DNA from: Haematobia irritans
Lineage: Eukaryota; Arthropoda; Insecta; Diptera; Muscidae
Direction: 5' to 3'
Length of the DNA: 64,000 nt
Assembly (NCBI RefSeq): GCF_050003625.1
Contig: NC_134398.1
Span: 91,301,913 to 91,365,912, forward strand
Part shown: positions 1-10,840 of the stretch, piece by piece
Numbering within the stretch: position 1 is the stretch's first letter
Layout: every line of letters starts with the position of its first letter
Notes under the pieces: generated by a model
The model's input: the letters and a program-made list of their open reading frames with translations, nothing else
Database searches by the model: none
Told to the model about the DNA's origin: nothing
Position numbers and translations under genes: made by a program

Positions 1-31
1 TATCGAAACCGAACGGTACAAGCGGTACGCA

Positions 32-185
32 AAGCATGAAAGTACCATATGGTATTATGAAAATACCAATATGGTATTGAAAATAATACCTATGCGGTAT
101 TAATGTTTATTACATAAAGGTATCGATGTATAAACAGTGCGGTATTACCAAATAATACCGAAACGGTATTGGGTTTAATACAAAC
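32..185. repeat. GGTATT/AATACC-rich degenerate repeat
   Basis: The hexamer GGTATT and its complement AATACC recur about ten times on both strands within 150 bases, often as small palindromes such as ACCATATGGT. No ORF here resembles a protein. It may be the end of an element that begins before the window. I do not recognise the family. Confidence 0.45.
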
Positions 186-992
186 CCCGTATTTATTAAT
201 ACATGTTAGTTTAATAAAACACACACAATAAAGATATTTTTTAAATGTATTTAATATATAAAATACATACATATACCTTTTTCATCTTATAATTTTCTCA
301 AGTTATTCTCTAAATTCTTTGTCCCATCGCAGGCACTGCATGCCTCAAATTGTTTGCTGTGAGATTTGGAAAGCTTTTGTATGTCTCTTACGCATCTAAT
401 GAGAGAAAAAGGCCGAATTAAGAAAAATTAATAATGCTAAAACATATTATACTTACCAATATTTCACAAATTTAGTTTTTTGGTTGTCACGTTTTCCAAG
501 AAATATGTAATTTACTCGCCTACTTACTTTATGTGAAGAAAATAAACTACCAAGGCGACCAATTAGTTTTTAGCAACGGCGACGTAACATATGTTATGGG
601 GATGTGATAGTTAAGACCATAATAATAAATGGTCTGATATAATGTGGTATCAAAATTGAAAGGTAACGTGAACTAAACTATTAATACCAGACGGTAATGG
701 CCACGTACCGCCTTTTTTCGACCAGTGTACAGGATTCGTTTTTTGTTTTCAATGTTTTTGCAGCTGAAATTTTCAATGTGCCAATAGTTACTGGATACCG
801 TTCGTGTACTTTTCAGCAATTTTAAGCTAAGAGTATAAAATACACTCTTACTCTCTTGCTAGTTTTTATTGTATATTTTTTACTGGAAAAGTACGCGAAC
901 AGACCTAATATTGATTGATAGTACTCACCTTAAAGGAGAACATTTTTTACTTGTTAACTTGTGATATACTTTTCGGTGCACTGTGGCTTTAA
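186..992. other. AT-rich intergenic DNA, no gene seen
   Basis: No coding similarity, RNA gene or clear repeat boundary is visible. A few more ACC/GGT palindromic words occur near 610-710. A short inverted similarity around 795-815 and 882-900 (GTACTTTTC versus GAAAAGTACGCG) suggests a remnant of an older element. Confidence 0.4.
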
Positions 993-1360
993 ATCTCACA
1001 CGTTAGGTTAGGTTAGGTAAGGTGGCAGTCCGATGTATCAGGCTCACTTAGACTATTCAGTCCTTTGTGATACCACATTGGTGAACTTCTCTCTTATCAC
1101 TGAGTGCTGCCCGATTCCATGTTAAGCTCAATGACAAGGGACCTCCTTTTTATAGCCGAGTCCGAACGGCGTTCCACATTGCAGTGAAACCACTTAGAAG
1201 CTTTGAAAACCTCAGAAATGTCACCAGCATTACTGAGGTGGGATAATCCACTGCTGAAAAACTTTTTGGTGTTCGGTCGAAGCAGGAATCGAACCCACGA
1301 CATTTTGTATGCAAGGCGGGCATGCTAACCATTGCACCACGGTGGCTCCCATCTCACACG
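993..1360 (-). mobile_element. Full-length tRNA-derived SINE with target-site duplication
   Basis: The element body is 1003-1350, read on the minus strand. It begins with a tRNA-like head containing box A and box B, continues with a body of about 250 bp, and ends in a (TAACC)n-type tail. The same 10 bp word ATCTCACACG stands immediately on both sides (993-1002 and 1351-1360), a good target-site duplication. The last ~75 bp of the 3' end match the 3' end of the LOA LINE copies at 35834 and 60746. The SINE is therefore likely mobilised by that LINE through the shared tail. The duplication is seen directly; the LINE partnership is inference from known SINE/LINE pairs. Confidence 0.85.
1285..1339 (-). 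promoter_or_regulatory. Internal RNA polymerase III promoter of the SINE (box A and box B)
   Basis: On the minus strand box A reads TGGTGCAATGG (1329-1339) and box B reads GGTTCGATTCC (1285-1295). Both fit the pol III consensus, with spacing typical of tRNA genes. The arms around them do not fold into a full cloverleaf, so this is a SINE promoter and not a working tRNA. Confidence 0.75.
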
Positions 1361-1592
1361 TTGGTCCGTACCAGTTCCGAACCAGATATATAGACGATTG
1401 TATATTCCAATTTTCATTTCATTCATATTTTTCTGCGATTGATCGACTTGTTGTCCCGAATGGTACATTTTTTCAGTACTGACTTTTAGGAACTATTAAT
1501 TTTGGATCATCAGTATTTTTTTCTGTTGATACTAATATCTACTTTTTATCTCTACGATATATTGGTGGTACCCACTTGTCTACTCCTACTTA

Positions 1593-2090
1593 ATGATCGG
1601 TATTTTTCATTGTTCATATCCAAATATGTCTCTGGAGAAGTTTATTCGAATCGCAAACAATTTGGCCGTATTTGAGACCAGTTTCGAAGCCAAGGACTTT
1701 CCAATGTCCTCTGTCCATGCTTTAGAAGCCAATAAGAAGGTATTAACCTCCATATGGGAACGACTCAATTGGGAACTTCCCCTGCGAGTGCTGCAACAAA
1801 TTTTGGCTTTAAACTACCATCTTTCAAAATTCCTACATTTACAAGAGAATTTTCTGCCTGGCCAACATTTCGAGACATATTTCTCCTCTAGTAGGGGAGA
1901 AGCCACTTACTAGTGATAATTTGTTTGTTGCTTGGACAAACCTCTGCTCTCGTTATGAGAACAAGAGGGTTCTAATCAATATCCAACTAAGGAAACCCTT
2001 TGGCCTTGCTCCAATATCCATGGAGTCAGCAACTTCCCTCAAGACCCTCCAAAGAACCATAAACTCATGTATTTATTTACCCCAGCTATA
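1593..2090 (+). pseudogene. BEL/Pao gag fragment (DUF1759-like)
   Basis: The first frame (1593-1913) is open for 106 codons. After a shift near 1900, a second frame continues with the family pattern P-L-T-x-D-N through A-W and R-Y-E-N-K-R, followed by Q-L-R-K-P-F. These motifs are typical of the DUF1759 part of BEL gag-like polyproteins. The ATG at 1593 need not be the original start. In the intact family gag packages the element RNA. Confidence 0.65.
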
Positions 2091-2157
2091 CTAAATTGAT
2101 GTTGCTAGCTGGAACCCCATATTCGTTTTTGTATGCTACAATTGTTTGCCAAATGGT

Positions 2158-2290
2158 ACTCTCATGTTATGGGAGCAAACATTACCGGACAAAAGTTCTA
2201 TCCCTAAGTGGTCAGCTCTAGATACTTTCATTACTAATAGGCATCGAACTCTGAAGTCTGTTTCAGAAATTAGGAAGACCGTAGATTCTT
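2158..2290 (+). pseudogene. BEL/Pao gag fragment, later part
   Basis: The plus strand reads a short segment with L-D-K-S-S-I-P/W-x-A-L-D-T-F-like spacing (here P-D-K-S-S-I-P-K-W), followed by F-I-T-N-R-H-R-T-L. This is the conserved middle of BEL gag. It lies between the DUF1759 part and the reverse transcriptase, but the linking sequence is deleted. Confidence 0.6.
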
Positions 2291-2403
2291 CAGGTTCGCG
2301 TCCAGACAGTTTTGGAAAATAATGCCCAAATAAAACGCCAAATATATTTATCTCCACCAGATCAATATTGGTAAGATTCGATTCTTCGGACAACAAAGCA
2401 AAG

Positions 2404-2990
2404 ATACGTGGTTTGTATTCCGTTTAAAGATGATGCCCGTCTTTTGCGAACTCCCCAATTCTAAACGGAATATGATCTTATTTTAGAGAAATATATTCAG
2501 CACGGTCATATGAGTAAAGCATCCCCACCTGATCCAATTGATGCTCCTGGTTATTATTATTTACCGCACCATGCGGTAATAAAATCGAAATGCACAACCA
2601 CTAAGGTAAGAGTTGTGTTTAACACTTCTTTCCAAACTTCCTTCCTTATTTGGCCATTTGTACTCTCTTGCAGTTGGCAGACGATGTACAATCCACTTAT
2701 CACATGGCAAGTGAAATCCACCGAAATTGTATGTACGTCGACTATTCGCTAGTGGGTGTTCATTATATTCTCCACACTAAGCAGGCCAGGGATGAGTTAG
2801 TAAAGACTTAGAGTAAGCAGGACTTTCCATGAGAAGACCCTGCTGACTCTAAGGATTTCCATTCAAAGGAAATCCTTTCAAATATCTCTCCCGAGGTGAT
2901 GATTTCCTGCGTTTAGATGACCGAAGTACTGCCAAAACTCTTGGGATCCGATGGAATGGAATTTCAGATTCTTATTTCTTTTCTGTGGAT
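2404..2990 (+). pseudogene. BEL/Pao reverse transcriptase fragment
   Basis: The best part is in 2510-2752. There the strand encodes Y-Y-L-P-H-H-A-V followed by T-T-K-V-R-V-V-F-N-T-S, the family hallmark at the start of the RT domain. The catalytic Y-x-D-D block is not visible. Stops occur from about 2753 onward, and the C-terminal half is scrambled. Confidence 0.7.
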
Positions 2991-3049
2991 CCGTTCCTGG
3001 GTCAAATGAATGTTCGCAAAAACCTGTTCTCAAGCAATTCTATAACTAC

Positions 3050-3480
3050 GGCTTTAGTTTCATCGAAAACTCGAGTGGCGCCCATAAAGACGTTGTCAAT
3101 TCCCCGTTTAGGGGCCTTTTTATTAGCAGAAATGGTTGATACAATTATTCCCAAACTGAATATTGGAAATTCTACAACGTACTGTTGGACAGACCCGTGC
3201 TTTTGGACAATTTTGTCGCCAACAGAATATCAAAAATTGTAGAGGTTATCAACCCATCCAATTGAATTATTGAATTATATCCTTCTGACCTAGCTAGTCG
3301 GGGTGTATATCCCCAAGAAATTCGCGATAACGAATTGTGGTGGTAGGGGCCTCAGTGGCTCAGATATGATGTCGAAGAATGACCAAAGCGCAACGAGTCC
3401 CACACACGAATTGTTGAGATCGACAGGAAGCCTATTCAAGTTAATTTTAACAAGTTTGAGGATGTCCTCGTTCATTTTAA
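3050..3480 (+). pseudogene. BEL/Pao A17/RNase H-like region fragment
   Basis: Two adjacent frames hold the typical order. A leucine-rich P-R-L motif comes first (3100s), then Y-C-W-T-D, then after a frameshift V-A-N-R-I-S-K-I, then a segment corresponding to the A-S-R-G block followed by L-W-W-x-G-P. These are landmarks between the RT and integrase of BEL elements. Each piece is short and shifted in frame. Confidence 0.65.
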
Positions 3481-3787
3481 ATCTTTTTCGAAAGCTATTC
3501 GTGTCATTTCTTAGGTTTTATTTCCGCACTCATCCGAATTATCGAGATAGTTTTCATAGTAGCACCACGGAAATTTCACCCTTCGCAATTCTTATGAACT
3601 AAAACAGTCTTATATCCAATAATCAGAAAGTTCATTAGCCAAATGAGTATCATTCGTTGTATTGAAAAAAAGATATCCAAATCCAGTCCGATTTTGAATC
3701 TAAATCCATTTTGTTATTCGGAAGGTATTTTACGTCCTTATCCTTATGGTAGACTAGCGTCGCCCTTATGAGAGGCATCCTATACTA
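3481..3787 (+). other. Non-coding remainder of BEL copy 1 before the insertion
   Basis: Probably the degraded linker between the RNase H-like region and integrase. Stops occur in all plus frames. The segment ends at the TA dinucleotide where the 4 kb insertion begins. Confidence 0.4.
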
Positions 3788-4865
3788 CACAGAAAAAAAA
3801 AGTGTCTCGTAAATTTAAGAAGATTTTTACAATAATTTATTACAAGAATTTTCCAGAATTTTAGTTCATTTTTCGTATCTTCAACGAAAATTAACTACTC
3901 GAAAGGAAATTTTACAAATTCTAAGTAGCAATCGTTTAGTTCATGGCCTACAAAATACGATGGAAATTTCCTTAAAAAATTTCTTAACTGGTAGTTAAAA
4001 ATTCGTTTGTCATGCTATAAATCTACTTGTGAAATGTAAAGTATTTTCTAAATAATAAGTGCAATTTACTATAATATTTTTTTGTATGAGAAAATATTTT
4101 TTTACGAAAAATGAACTTGAAAGTGGATAGCAATTTCTTACTGACAATTCCTATAGTTAATAATTGTTGGTAAAAAATTACCCAATGAAATATTTTTAGT
4201 TCACATGTAATTAAATTTATAGACATTTTCGTCAAAAATGGTAGATAACATTTCATGAAAATTTTGCAAATTTTAAGTTAAACGTTTCATCGTTCATTAA
4301 CTGGTGTGCCTTTACAAATATTATTCTTAGAGTAAATTGTCAGCAGATGCGATGAACTAATGCATAGTACAGAGATCTTTATCGGAATAGTGGAATGTGA
4401 TTAATGTAAAGATGATGTTACTTGAGTTTTGTTGTGTATACATGAGCGTGGGGTTGTTTTTATTTTTGTTCATTTAGTGATTTGTGTGTGTGTTTTATTT
4501 GGCTGGATGAGGTGTTGTTTTCAATAAAGGCACATGTGTTTTTGTTGTTGTAGGGATGTTTTGGCTTTGCTTGGTTTTGTTTGACATGCTTCAGTTGTAT
4601 AGTTGGCGTTGGCGTGGGTTGTTGCATCTTTTAAGCAGGTATGCAACAAGGGAATATAAAGGAATGGAATATTTTGAATTTTTGAGACATATATTGGTGT
4701 TTGTTTATTAAACCTTTTAAATGAAAGTTATTAATATTTTATCGGTAGTTTAGAAAAAAGTTATTAAGAATATTTAGTAAAATATGTTGAAATTGAAAGT
4801 GTATTGAAATTTTCATAAATTGGTAATCTCAGCGTATAGTTTAGTCATAAATTGGTAAGTATATT

Positions 4866-6100
4866 TATACCTTTCACCACTACTGTGGTACAGGGTATAA
4901 TAAGTTTGTGCATTTGTATGTAACGCCAAGAAGGAAAAGTCTGAGACCCACCGTTTAGTATACCGATCGTCTTAGAATTAAATTCTGAGTCGATTTAGCG
5001 ATGTCCGTCTGTCTGTCTGTCTGTCTGTCTGTTGATGTATTTTTGTGTGCAAAGTACAGCTCGCAGTTTTAGCTGCCATATATATTTTTCACCGATCTGG
5101 TCATAATTGGCGTGTATATCAACCGATCTTCCACAAATTCCGTACATCCGAATATTTTATGAGTCTCGAAAAACTTGCAAAATATCAGCCAAATCGGTTC
5201 AGATTTAGATATAGCTCCCATATATAGCTTTCGCCCGATTTACACTCATTTGCCCACAGAGGCCAATTTTTTGCTCCGATTTAGTTGAAATTTTGCACAG
5301 GGAGTAGAATTAGCATTATAGCTATGCGTGTCAAATTTGGTTGAAATCGGTTCAGATTTAGATATAGCTCCCATATATAGCTTTCGCCCGATTTACACTC
5401 AAATGACCACAGAGGCCAATTTTTTGCTCCGATTTAGTTGAAATTTTGCACAGGGAGTATAATTAGCATTGTGTTCAGATTTAGATATATCTCCCATATA
5501 TAGCTTTCGCCCGATTTACACTCATATGACCGTAGAGGCCAATTTTTAACTCCGATTTAGTTGAAATTTTACACAGGGAGTAGAATTAGCATTGTAGCTA
5601 TGCGTGCCAAATTTGGTTGAAATCGGTTCAGATTTAGATATAGCTCCCATATATATGTTTTTCTGATTTCGACAAAAATGGTCAAAATACCAACATTTTC
5701 CTTGTAAAATCGCCACTGCTTAGTCGAAAAGTTGTAAAAATGACTCTAATTTTCCTAAACTTCTAATGCATATATATCTAGCGATAAATCATAAATAAAC
5801 TTTTGCGAAGTTTTCTAAAAATTGCTCCAGATTTAAATGTTTCCCATATTTTTTACTAACATTGTGTTCCACCCTAGTGCATTAGCCGACTTAAATTTTG
5901 AGTCTATAGATTTTGTAGAAGTCTATCAAATTCTGTCCAGATCGAGTGATATTTAAATGTATGTATTTGGGACAAACCTTTATATGTAGCCCCAACACAT
6001 TTGACGGATGTGATATGGTATCGAAAATTTAGATCTACAAAGTGGTGCAGGGTATAATATAGTCGGCCCCGCCCGACTTTAGACTTTCCTTACTTGTTTT
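4866..6100 (+). mobile_element. mini-me/DINE-1-like element, copy A
   Basis: It starts at TATACC followed by TTCACCACTACTGTGG and ends at TTACTTGTTTT. A GC-rich hairpin (GTCGG...CCGAC) lies about 25 bases before that end. It carries a (GTCT)n tract at 5004-5033 and tandem internal units of about 170 bp built on TTCAGATTTAGATATAGCTC. Those traits resemble the dipteran mini-me/DINE-1 group, often linked to Helentrons. There is no protein. Copies B (47482-48780) and C (53628-54930) are over 90% alike by eye. Copy A lacks about 100 bp present in B and C after the (GTCT)n tract. Class assignment is moderate. Confidence 0.75.
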
Positions 6101-6155
6101 AATATGGCTTTCTTTTAAAAAGAATATTTTTTATGTATATTATTATTTGTTAAAT

Positions 6156-7020
6156 AATTTTTTGGAAACCAGTTTAATATTTTTTCTTTGTTGTAAAAGC
6201 AATAATTTCAGAGCAACTCCAGATGGATTCAAACAAATTTAAAAAATAGAGAATTGGTAAGTTTTCTTTTAAAAATTGGCTTTCTTTCAACTAGAATATT
6301 TACGTGTTTATGACCTTTTTATCATCAAAATTACAGGTTTGTAATACCTTATTTTAGTATTTCTTTAATCAAATTTTTTTGGAAACCAATGTAATATTTT
6401 TAATGTAAAAAACAAATATTTAATTTCAGAATAACGCCTTAAAAATTTGGAAAAATTTTTAGTACTCCTTTGCTTGTAATTTAATAGTGAATTGGTAAGG
6501 ATTCTTTAACTTTCTTTTAACCCTGTACAGTCATCCCTTTTTATGTACATTAACGTCATCCTTCCTCATTTTGACTACGGCTCATTTCAAGACGCTATAA
6601 TTTTCATCGTGAGCGAAAAAGTTAACCAAACTTGAATTTATTTTCATATTCAATTTGGTTTTAATTAGTATAGAACAAAAATTCATAAAACGGTCGAATT
6701 AGTAAAACTTAAATTTACCATTTCCCAATAGACTAAAATGCATTTTAAATCGAAAATGAAATTACGTGTCGTCATTTTGACGAATGATGACTGTCTAGGG
6801 TTAACCATAATATTTTTATGCATATTATTATTTTTTTTCATTAGATTTGTTGGAAACCTATTTAATAATTTTAATTAATGTAAAAAATAAATATTTAATT
6901 TCAGAGTAACCTAAATAAATTTGGACAACTTTTTATATTTCCCCCAGCGTACAATTTAATAGAGAATTGGTAAGTTTTATATTCAAACTTTGTCTTTCTT
7001 TCAACTAGAATATTTATTTT
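6156..7020 (+). repeat. Diverged repeats shaped like mini-exons, inside F3
   Basis: A unit recurs three times, containing T-rich GGAAACC, then ATTTCAG, then 45-65 bases ending AATTG, then GTAAG. The stretches between AG and GT are 6212-6256, 6430-6494 and 6905-6969. A fourth unit may be split by the mini-me element (AATTGGTAAG at about 4850). Each looks like a short exon between a good acceptor and donor site. Only the first (15 codons) is free of stops in one frame. The third has an extra, stronger acceptor ending at 6947. Function is unknown. Confidence 0.6.
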
Positions 7021-7854
7021 ATTATATCCTTCACATCGATAACAACACAGTTTTATGACTTTATATAGAATACTTCATTACTTCTCTAATTGTTTCAGGT
7101 ACAAATTTTATGAGATACGTTTTCCAAAGAAAAGTTGAATTCCTTACACCATTTGATAAAATGCCCCTAAATATGGTAAATTACAAGCTAAAATGAAGAA
7201 TTAAAAAATTATATTTCATTACATGGTGTTAATTTTTTAACAATTTTCATTATTGCTTCCATTTTTTTCCAGCAAGATATGTGAAAAAATTACCTACGAT
7301 GAATAAAAAAAGGATAAGTCAAAATGTCCAAACAGCGAGTTTAAATGAACTATTAAGAACTTTCATCATAAGTTTTTATAATAAAGTACTTTTGCTTAAA
7401 GAAAGTTTAATTTTAATGTATTAACATTTTCATAATAGTAAAACGATTTGTTGTTACTTTAATTATTTAATTTCTCTGTACTGTGGAAGGATTGATTTAA
7501 AAATAGTATAGTTGTCAACATTTTAAAGAGACTGTTAACCAATTTTTGTTATCGGGTTTCCCACAAAATAAGCAAGTAAATCAAAATAATATTGACTTTT
7601 TAACTTGGTAGGGGTATATAAATCTTATGGTGTTGTAAAAATGAACTAAAATACAATGTTATAGATGAACTAAAATATAAGAGAATTATAAACTAGACAA
7701 GTTGAAAAAAATCTTAAGGGCTAAATCATGGTCAATATTACTACAGTTTAGTTCATTTTGCAATGGAAAAGGGTTCACTGTTTTTTCAGTGTACTCCCGT
7801 ATAGTAGTCAATATTCTCGTCTACTCATTCGGTTTATCCATGACATTTCTCTTA

Positions 7855-7975
7855 TACCTCATTCACATTAGGCTCGAAATCTATTAAAAGTTGATTTGAA
7901 ATCCCTTATTTATAAGGCAAATGACAGTTGAAATCTAGTTAAAGTGGATTTTGGAAGTGTAATGTGAATGAGGTA
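7855..7975. mobile_element. 121 bp MITE with TTA target duplication
   Basis: The terminal inverted repeats are TACCTCATTCACATTA on the left and its inverse at the right. The flanking TTA occurs on both sides (7852-7854 and 7976-7978). A 3 bp TTA duplication is the mark of PIF/Harbinger MITEs. It lies in BEL copy 1 just before the integrase. Confidence 0.85.
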
Positions 7976-7981
7976 TTAATA

Positions 7982-8567
7982 GGGTAACCAACTCGTTCTC
8001 AGATTGGTTAGAACGCATTTTTGGATTCCCAAAGGTAAGAATCTAATGAAAACTATTGTACACAAATGCAAAACATGCGTGATCTATTGCCGTAGAGCTC
8101 ATGCTCAATTAATGTCGGCTTTGCCCCCGAAAGAGTCGATTATAGCCGTCGTTTTGCACACAGTGGACTTGACTTCGCTGGACCCTTTGAGATTAAAAGC
8201 TATGTCGGAAGGGGATGTCGGGTTAACAAAGGATATGTATAGGCCACATCCGACCTGTCTACTTCCGCTTTTCGGGCTGCACTTTGTCGTTTCATTTCTC
8301 GTCGTGGATGTCCATTACACATTGATTCAGATAATGGCACTACATTTGTGGGGGCATCGAAAGTTCTGGCCAAAAAATTTATCCAGACTTCTAAACAACA
8401 CATCGCATTATGCACTCCAAAATATTTCTTGGCATTTCATTCCCCCAAGCCTTTTTCATATGGGGGGCTTTTGGGAAGCGGGAGTGAAAAACTTCAAACT
8501 TCACTTTCGTAAAATTGGCGGCAATTCAAAATATACATTCGAAAAATTCCAGACCCTCTTAACCTGA
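7982..8567 (+). pseudogene. BEL/Pao integrase fragment
   Basis: The first frame has F-W-I-P-K-G, then C-K-T-C (part of the H2C2 zinc finger), then a Q-L-M-x-x-L-P motif, all typical of BEL integrase. A frameshift near 8160 moves the DDE core to other frames: V-D-F-A-G-P-F-like, T-K-G-Y, and [10 protein letters not shown]. The last contains the second catalytic aspartate, and P-H-x-G-G-x-W-E-A-like residues follow in the 8460s. At least three frame changes make it inactive. Confidence 0.8.
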
Positions 8568-9600
8568 ATCGATTTTTTTAACTCCCGGCCATTATCATCG
8601 ATGTCTGAAAATCCTACAGATTTCAATTGGGGCTATCGCCCGGGACTTTTTATTTTGAATCCTGGGATTTTTTGGGATCCCGAAAAATTAATTCCAATTT
8701 GTTAAAATTGTGGCTTTTTATGATTGTTTATTAATAAATTGGAGTCTTCATTCAGTGTAAATGCCCCTTAGATTTTATGATTGTTTATTAATAAATTGGA
8801 GTCTTCATTCAGTGTAAACGACCCTTAGATTTCATACCCGACATATTGAGTTAATAAACGTTTATGGTACACATTAAGTAAGAATTTATTATACATGAGG
8901 TATACCAAACCACACAATTTCATCAAAAATAGAAGTAAACGATAAGGTCCTTTGAATAATGAGTTCATGTGAAACGGAATTCGTGTCACAAAAAATAAAA
9001 AGCAAAGGTCCGTCGAATATAAGACAAAATTGCGTTTATCTGATAAAAACTTGGATGCCTTGATATTTTTACTTAAATCGATGAAGTACAAAAGGATTAT
9101 CACAAGTGTACGAAAATACACCTAATCTAACCTAATCCCTAAAAAGTTTTGCTGAGTAAGATAGCGATATGAAATTGCTTTTTAATTTACTTTTATGTTC
9201 TTTTGTTTTTTTGTTTTTTTGTTAATAAAATGGAATTAAACTAAATTGGTTTAATGTACAACAATTTTTTGGCGATGTAGATTGTTATTACTTAAAATAT
9301 TTAAAGAATCTCGAAAATTACGGGATCCCGAAAAAATCCCGGGATTCTATATTTTGAAATCTCGAATCCCGGTATTTTTAAAAATCTATCCCGAATGACA
9401 GCCCTAATTTCAATGCTTTGACACCAGAACATTTTTTGATCGATTCGCCGATACTTATCGATCCAAATATTCGTGAGGCTCCTACTTCGCTATTGAACCG
9501 TTGGCAACTTGGGCGGACATTAAAGTTTTTTCTGGAAGCGATAAAAGAGTTCGTGTTGCACAAATTAGAACCGAAAGAGGTGTAATTACGAGTCCATTAA
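8568..9600 (+). pseudogene. BEL/Pao DUF5641-like C-terminus, split by a hAT element
   Basis: Coding before 8628 and after 9406 belongs together. Downstream are A-L-T-P-E-H-F-L-I, then R-W-Q, then after a frameshift V-R-V-A-Q-I-R-T and P-L-T-K-V-P-I-L-P. This is the usual C-terminal segment of BEL pol. Its frame is continuous across the hAT insertion if one 8 bp duplication is discounted. Confidence 0.7.
8628..9406. mobile_element. Non-autonomous hAT-like element, 779 bp
   Basis: It is flanked by the 8 bp duplication ATTTCAAT (8620-8627 and 9407-9414). Its ends are TGGGGCTATCGCCCGGG and the inverse of TAGGGCTGTCATTCGGG. Eight-base duplications with such termini are characteristic of hAT transposons. 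GGGATCCCG words recur near both ends. No transposase is present. A tandem duplication of about 60 bp lies at 8717-8830. A similar fragment is at 58760. Confidence 0.85.
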
Positions 9601-9732
9601 CTAAAGTGCCCATATTGCCCTCCTCCTCCTAACCAATATTTTTTTCTAAAATTCTCACAAATTCATTTTCTTCTTTGATGTTTTTGTGTTGTAGTTTATC
9701 GTGCGTTCCAATTGTGACAATAACAAAACCTA

Positions 9733-10187
9733 CACGCAAAGAAAAAAACGTTTGGAAAACGTGTACCGAACGTTTTTCTTTTGTTAAAGTTTTTTGAATT
9801 GCTTCGAAAATTTTAAACTTTTATCACCAAAAAAATTCGTTTGTTACAAAATTTTTATGTTTTCAATAAAAAAAGTTATTTTTGAAACAACAACACAGTC
9901 CATTTCGTTTATATCAAACACTGTTCTTTTCTGATTTTAGGTCTTTAATAAGACACATTTTACAGTTCAAAATTTAATATTGTATAATGCAAGAAAACAA
10001 TGTTTTGTTTTTTTGTTTTTATTTAGTCTTTATGAAATTGTTTTTACATCCTGGAAAAGAATAAACGTATATCACAAAAAGTATATACTTTTCTTCCAAA
10101 TACACTTCCTTACAGCGAAAAGCAAATGAGAAACGAACTTTGTTTGTCTAAAATTTCGTTTGGGAGGAAAGAATTATTTTTTGCGTG
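9733..10187. mobile_element. CAC/GTG TIR element, family F2, copy a
   Basis: Ends are CACGCAAAGAAAAAAACG on the left and TTTTTTGCGTG on the right. TA stands on both sides (9731-9732 and 10188-10189). The right end carries the word CGTTTGGGAGGAAAGAAT. No protein is encoded. It sits at the 5' edge of BEL copy 2. Confidence 0.75.
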
Positions 10188-10189
10188 TA

Positions 10190-10452
10190 TCGAGAACCGA
10201 CTAGGCAGCGCCATGAATGTGAACCAAAGAGAATACGATGTCAAATCCTACGACTATTGTATAAATTGTTTGGCCCACAATTACTCTGAGGGATCATGTT
10301 TCACGAGGACAGGATGCAAGATCTGTCATAGAAAACACCATACCTTAATACATTCACATCCTAAACATATAACATCAAAGACTTGTCACAAAAGTAAAAC
10401 TAACACAACTGAAAAAAGCCTCGTCGAAGACAGCCTCAAATCCATCCGCTAA
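10190..10452 (+). pseudogene. BEL gag zinc-knuckle segment
   Basis: The ORF encodes Y-C-I-N-C-L, then C-F-T-R-T-G-C, then C-H-R-K-H-H-T-L-I-H. This is the double CCHC-like pattern that precedes the protease in BEL polyproteins and binds nucleic acid in intact elements. A stop follows at about 10450, so it is truncated. Confidence 0.75.
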
Positions 10453-10840
10453 CTCTCCTAAGAGAAATATTCCAAGTACACCCATAGAAAATATCATGAA
10501 CGGCGTGGTCATTTCAAAACGATCCGTTCATGAAAGTGAATCAACACACATGTCTTGTCAAACTGAGAACATATGGGGTCAATCTGACAACGTTAAAATG
10601 ACACCATGCGTTGTCAAACAATACAATTAACAGTCTCCTTAGCACATTGCACCACCGGCGGAGTTGCCATAACAACGTCTAAGGATTATTTTAAGAATTT
10701 TCATGGCCAAATATAAACGAATGCCGTTCATGAAATCGTGAACGCCCGTGGACCAAATCGTGAACATTCCGTTTTGATTTTTTGTCAACGTTTCCGTTTC
10801 ATGTTGTCACCGTCCGTTCACGATTGCGGAACGCAATTTT
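10453..10840. other. Unassigned insert between BEL gag and protease
   Basis: The words GTTCATGA, CGTGAACG and CCGTTCA recur on both strands, for example near 10497, 10525, 10728 and 10818. This suggests a small decayed foldback element. No coding similarity was seen. Confidence 0.35.

Larger units (their letters stand above)
3788..7791. mobile_element. 4.0 kb TIR element (family F3) inserted in BEL copy 1
   Basis: The ends are CACAGAAAAAAAAAGTG on the left and the imperfect inverse CACTGTTTTTTCAGTG on the right. Each is flanked by the dinucleotide TA (3786-3787 and 7792-7793). BEL pol coding resumes just beyond the right end, which supports an insertion. No transposase was found inside. The interior holds a mini-me-like element (4866-6100) and a series of exon-like repeats (6156-7020). 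Related ends occur at 44724-45726. The superfamily is unknown; TA duplication would fit Tc1/mariner, and the CAC end would also fit CMC-type elements. Confidence 0.7.
1400..9640 (+). mobile_element. Decayed BEL/Pao LTR retrotransposon, copy 1
   Basis: Reading along the plus strand, fragments occur in the order expected of BEL/Pao: gag (DUF1759-like), reverse transcriptase, A17-type protease/RNase H-like region, integrase, and a DUF5641-like C-terminal segment. Frameshifts and stops break every domain. Three later insertions interrupt it: 3788-7791, 7855-7975 and 8628-9406. I could not find LTRs or a primer-binding site, so the outer limits are approximate. The element cannot encode its own proteins. 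Confidence 0.85.

Noticed and set aside
1003..1020. Telomeric repeat GGTTAGG
   Set aside because: Only two or three units, located at the tail of a SINE, and the same at LINE 3' ends. Flies lack this telomere repeat.
1400..9640. Endogenous virus with an envelope gene
   Set aside because: Only BEL/Pao gag and pol fragments are found; no env-like ORF lies after the integrase.
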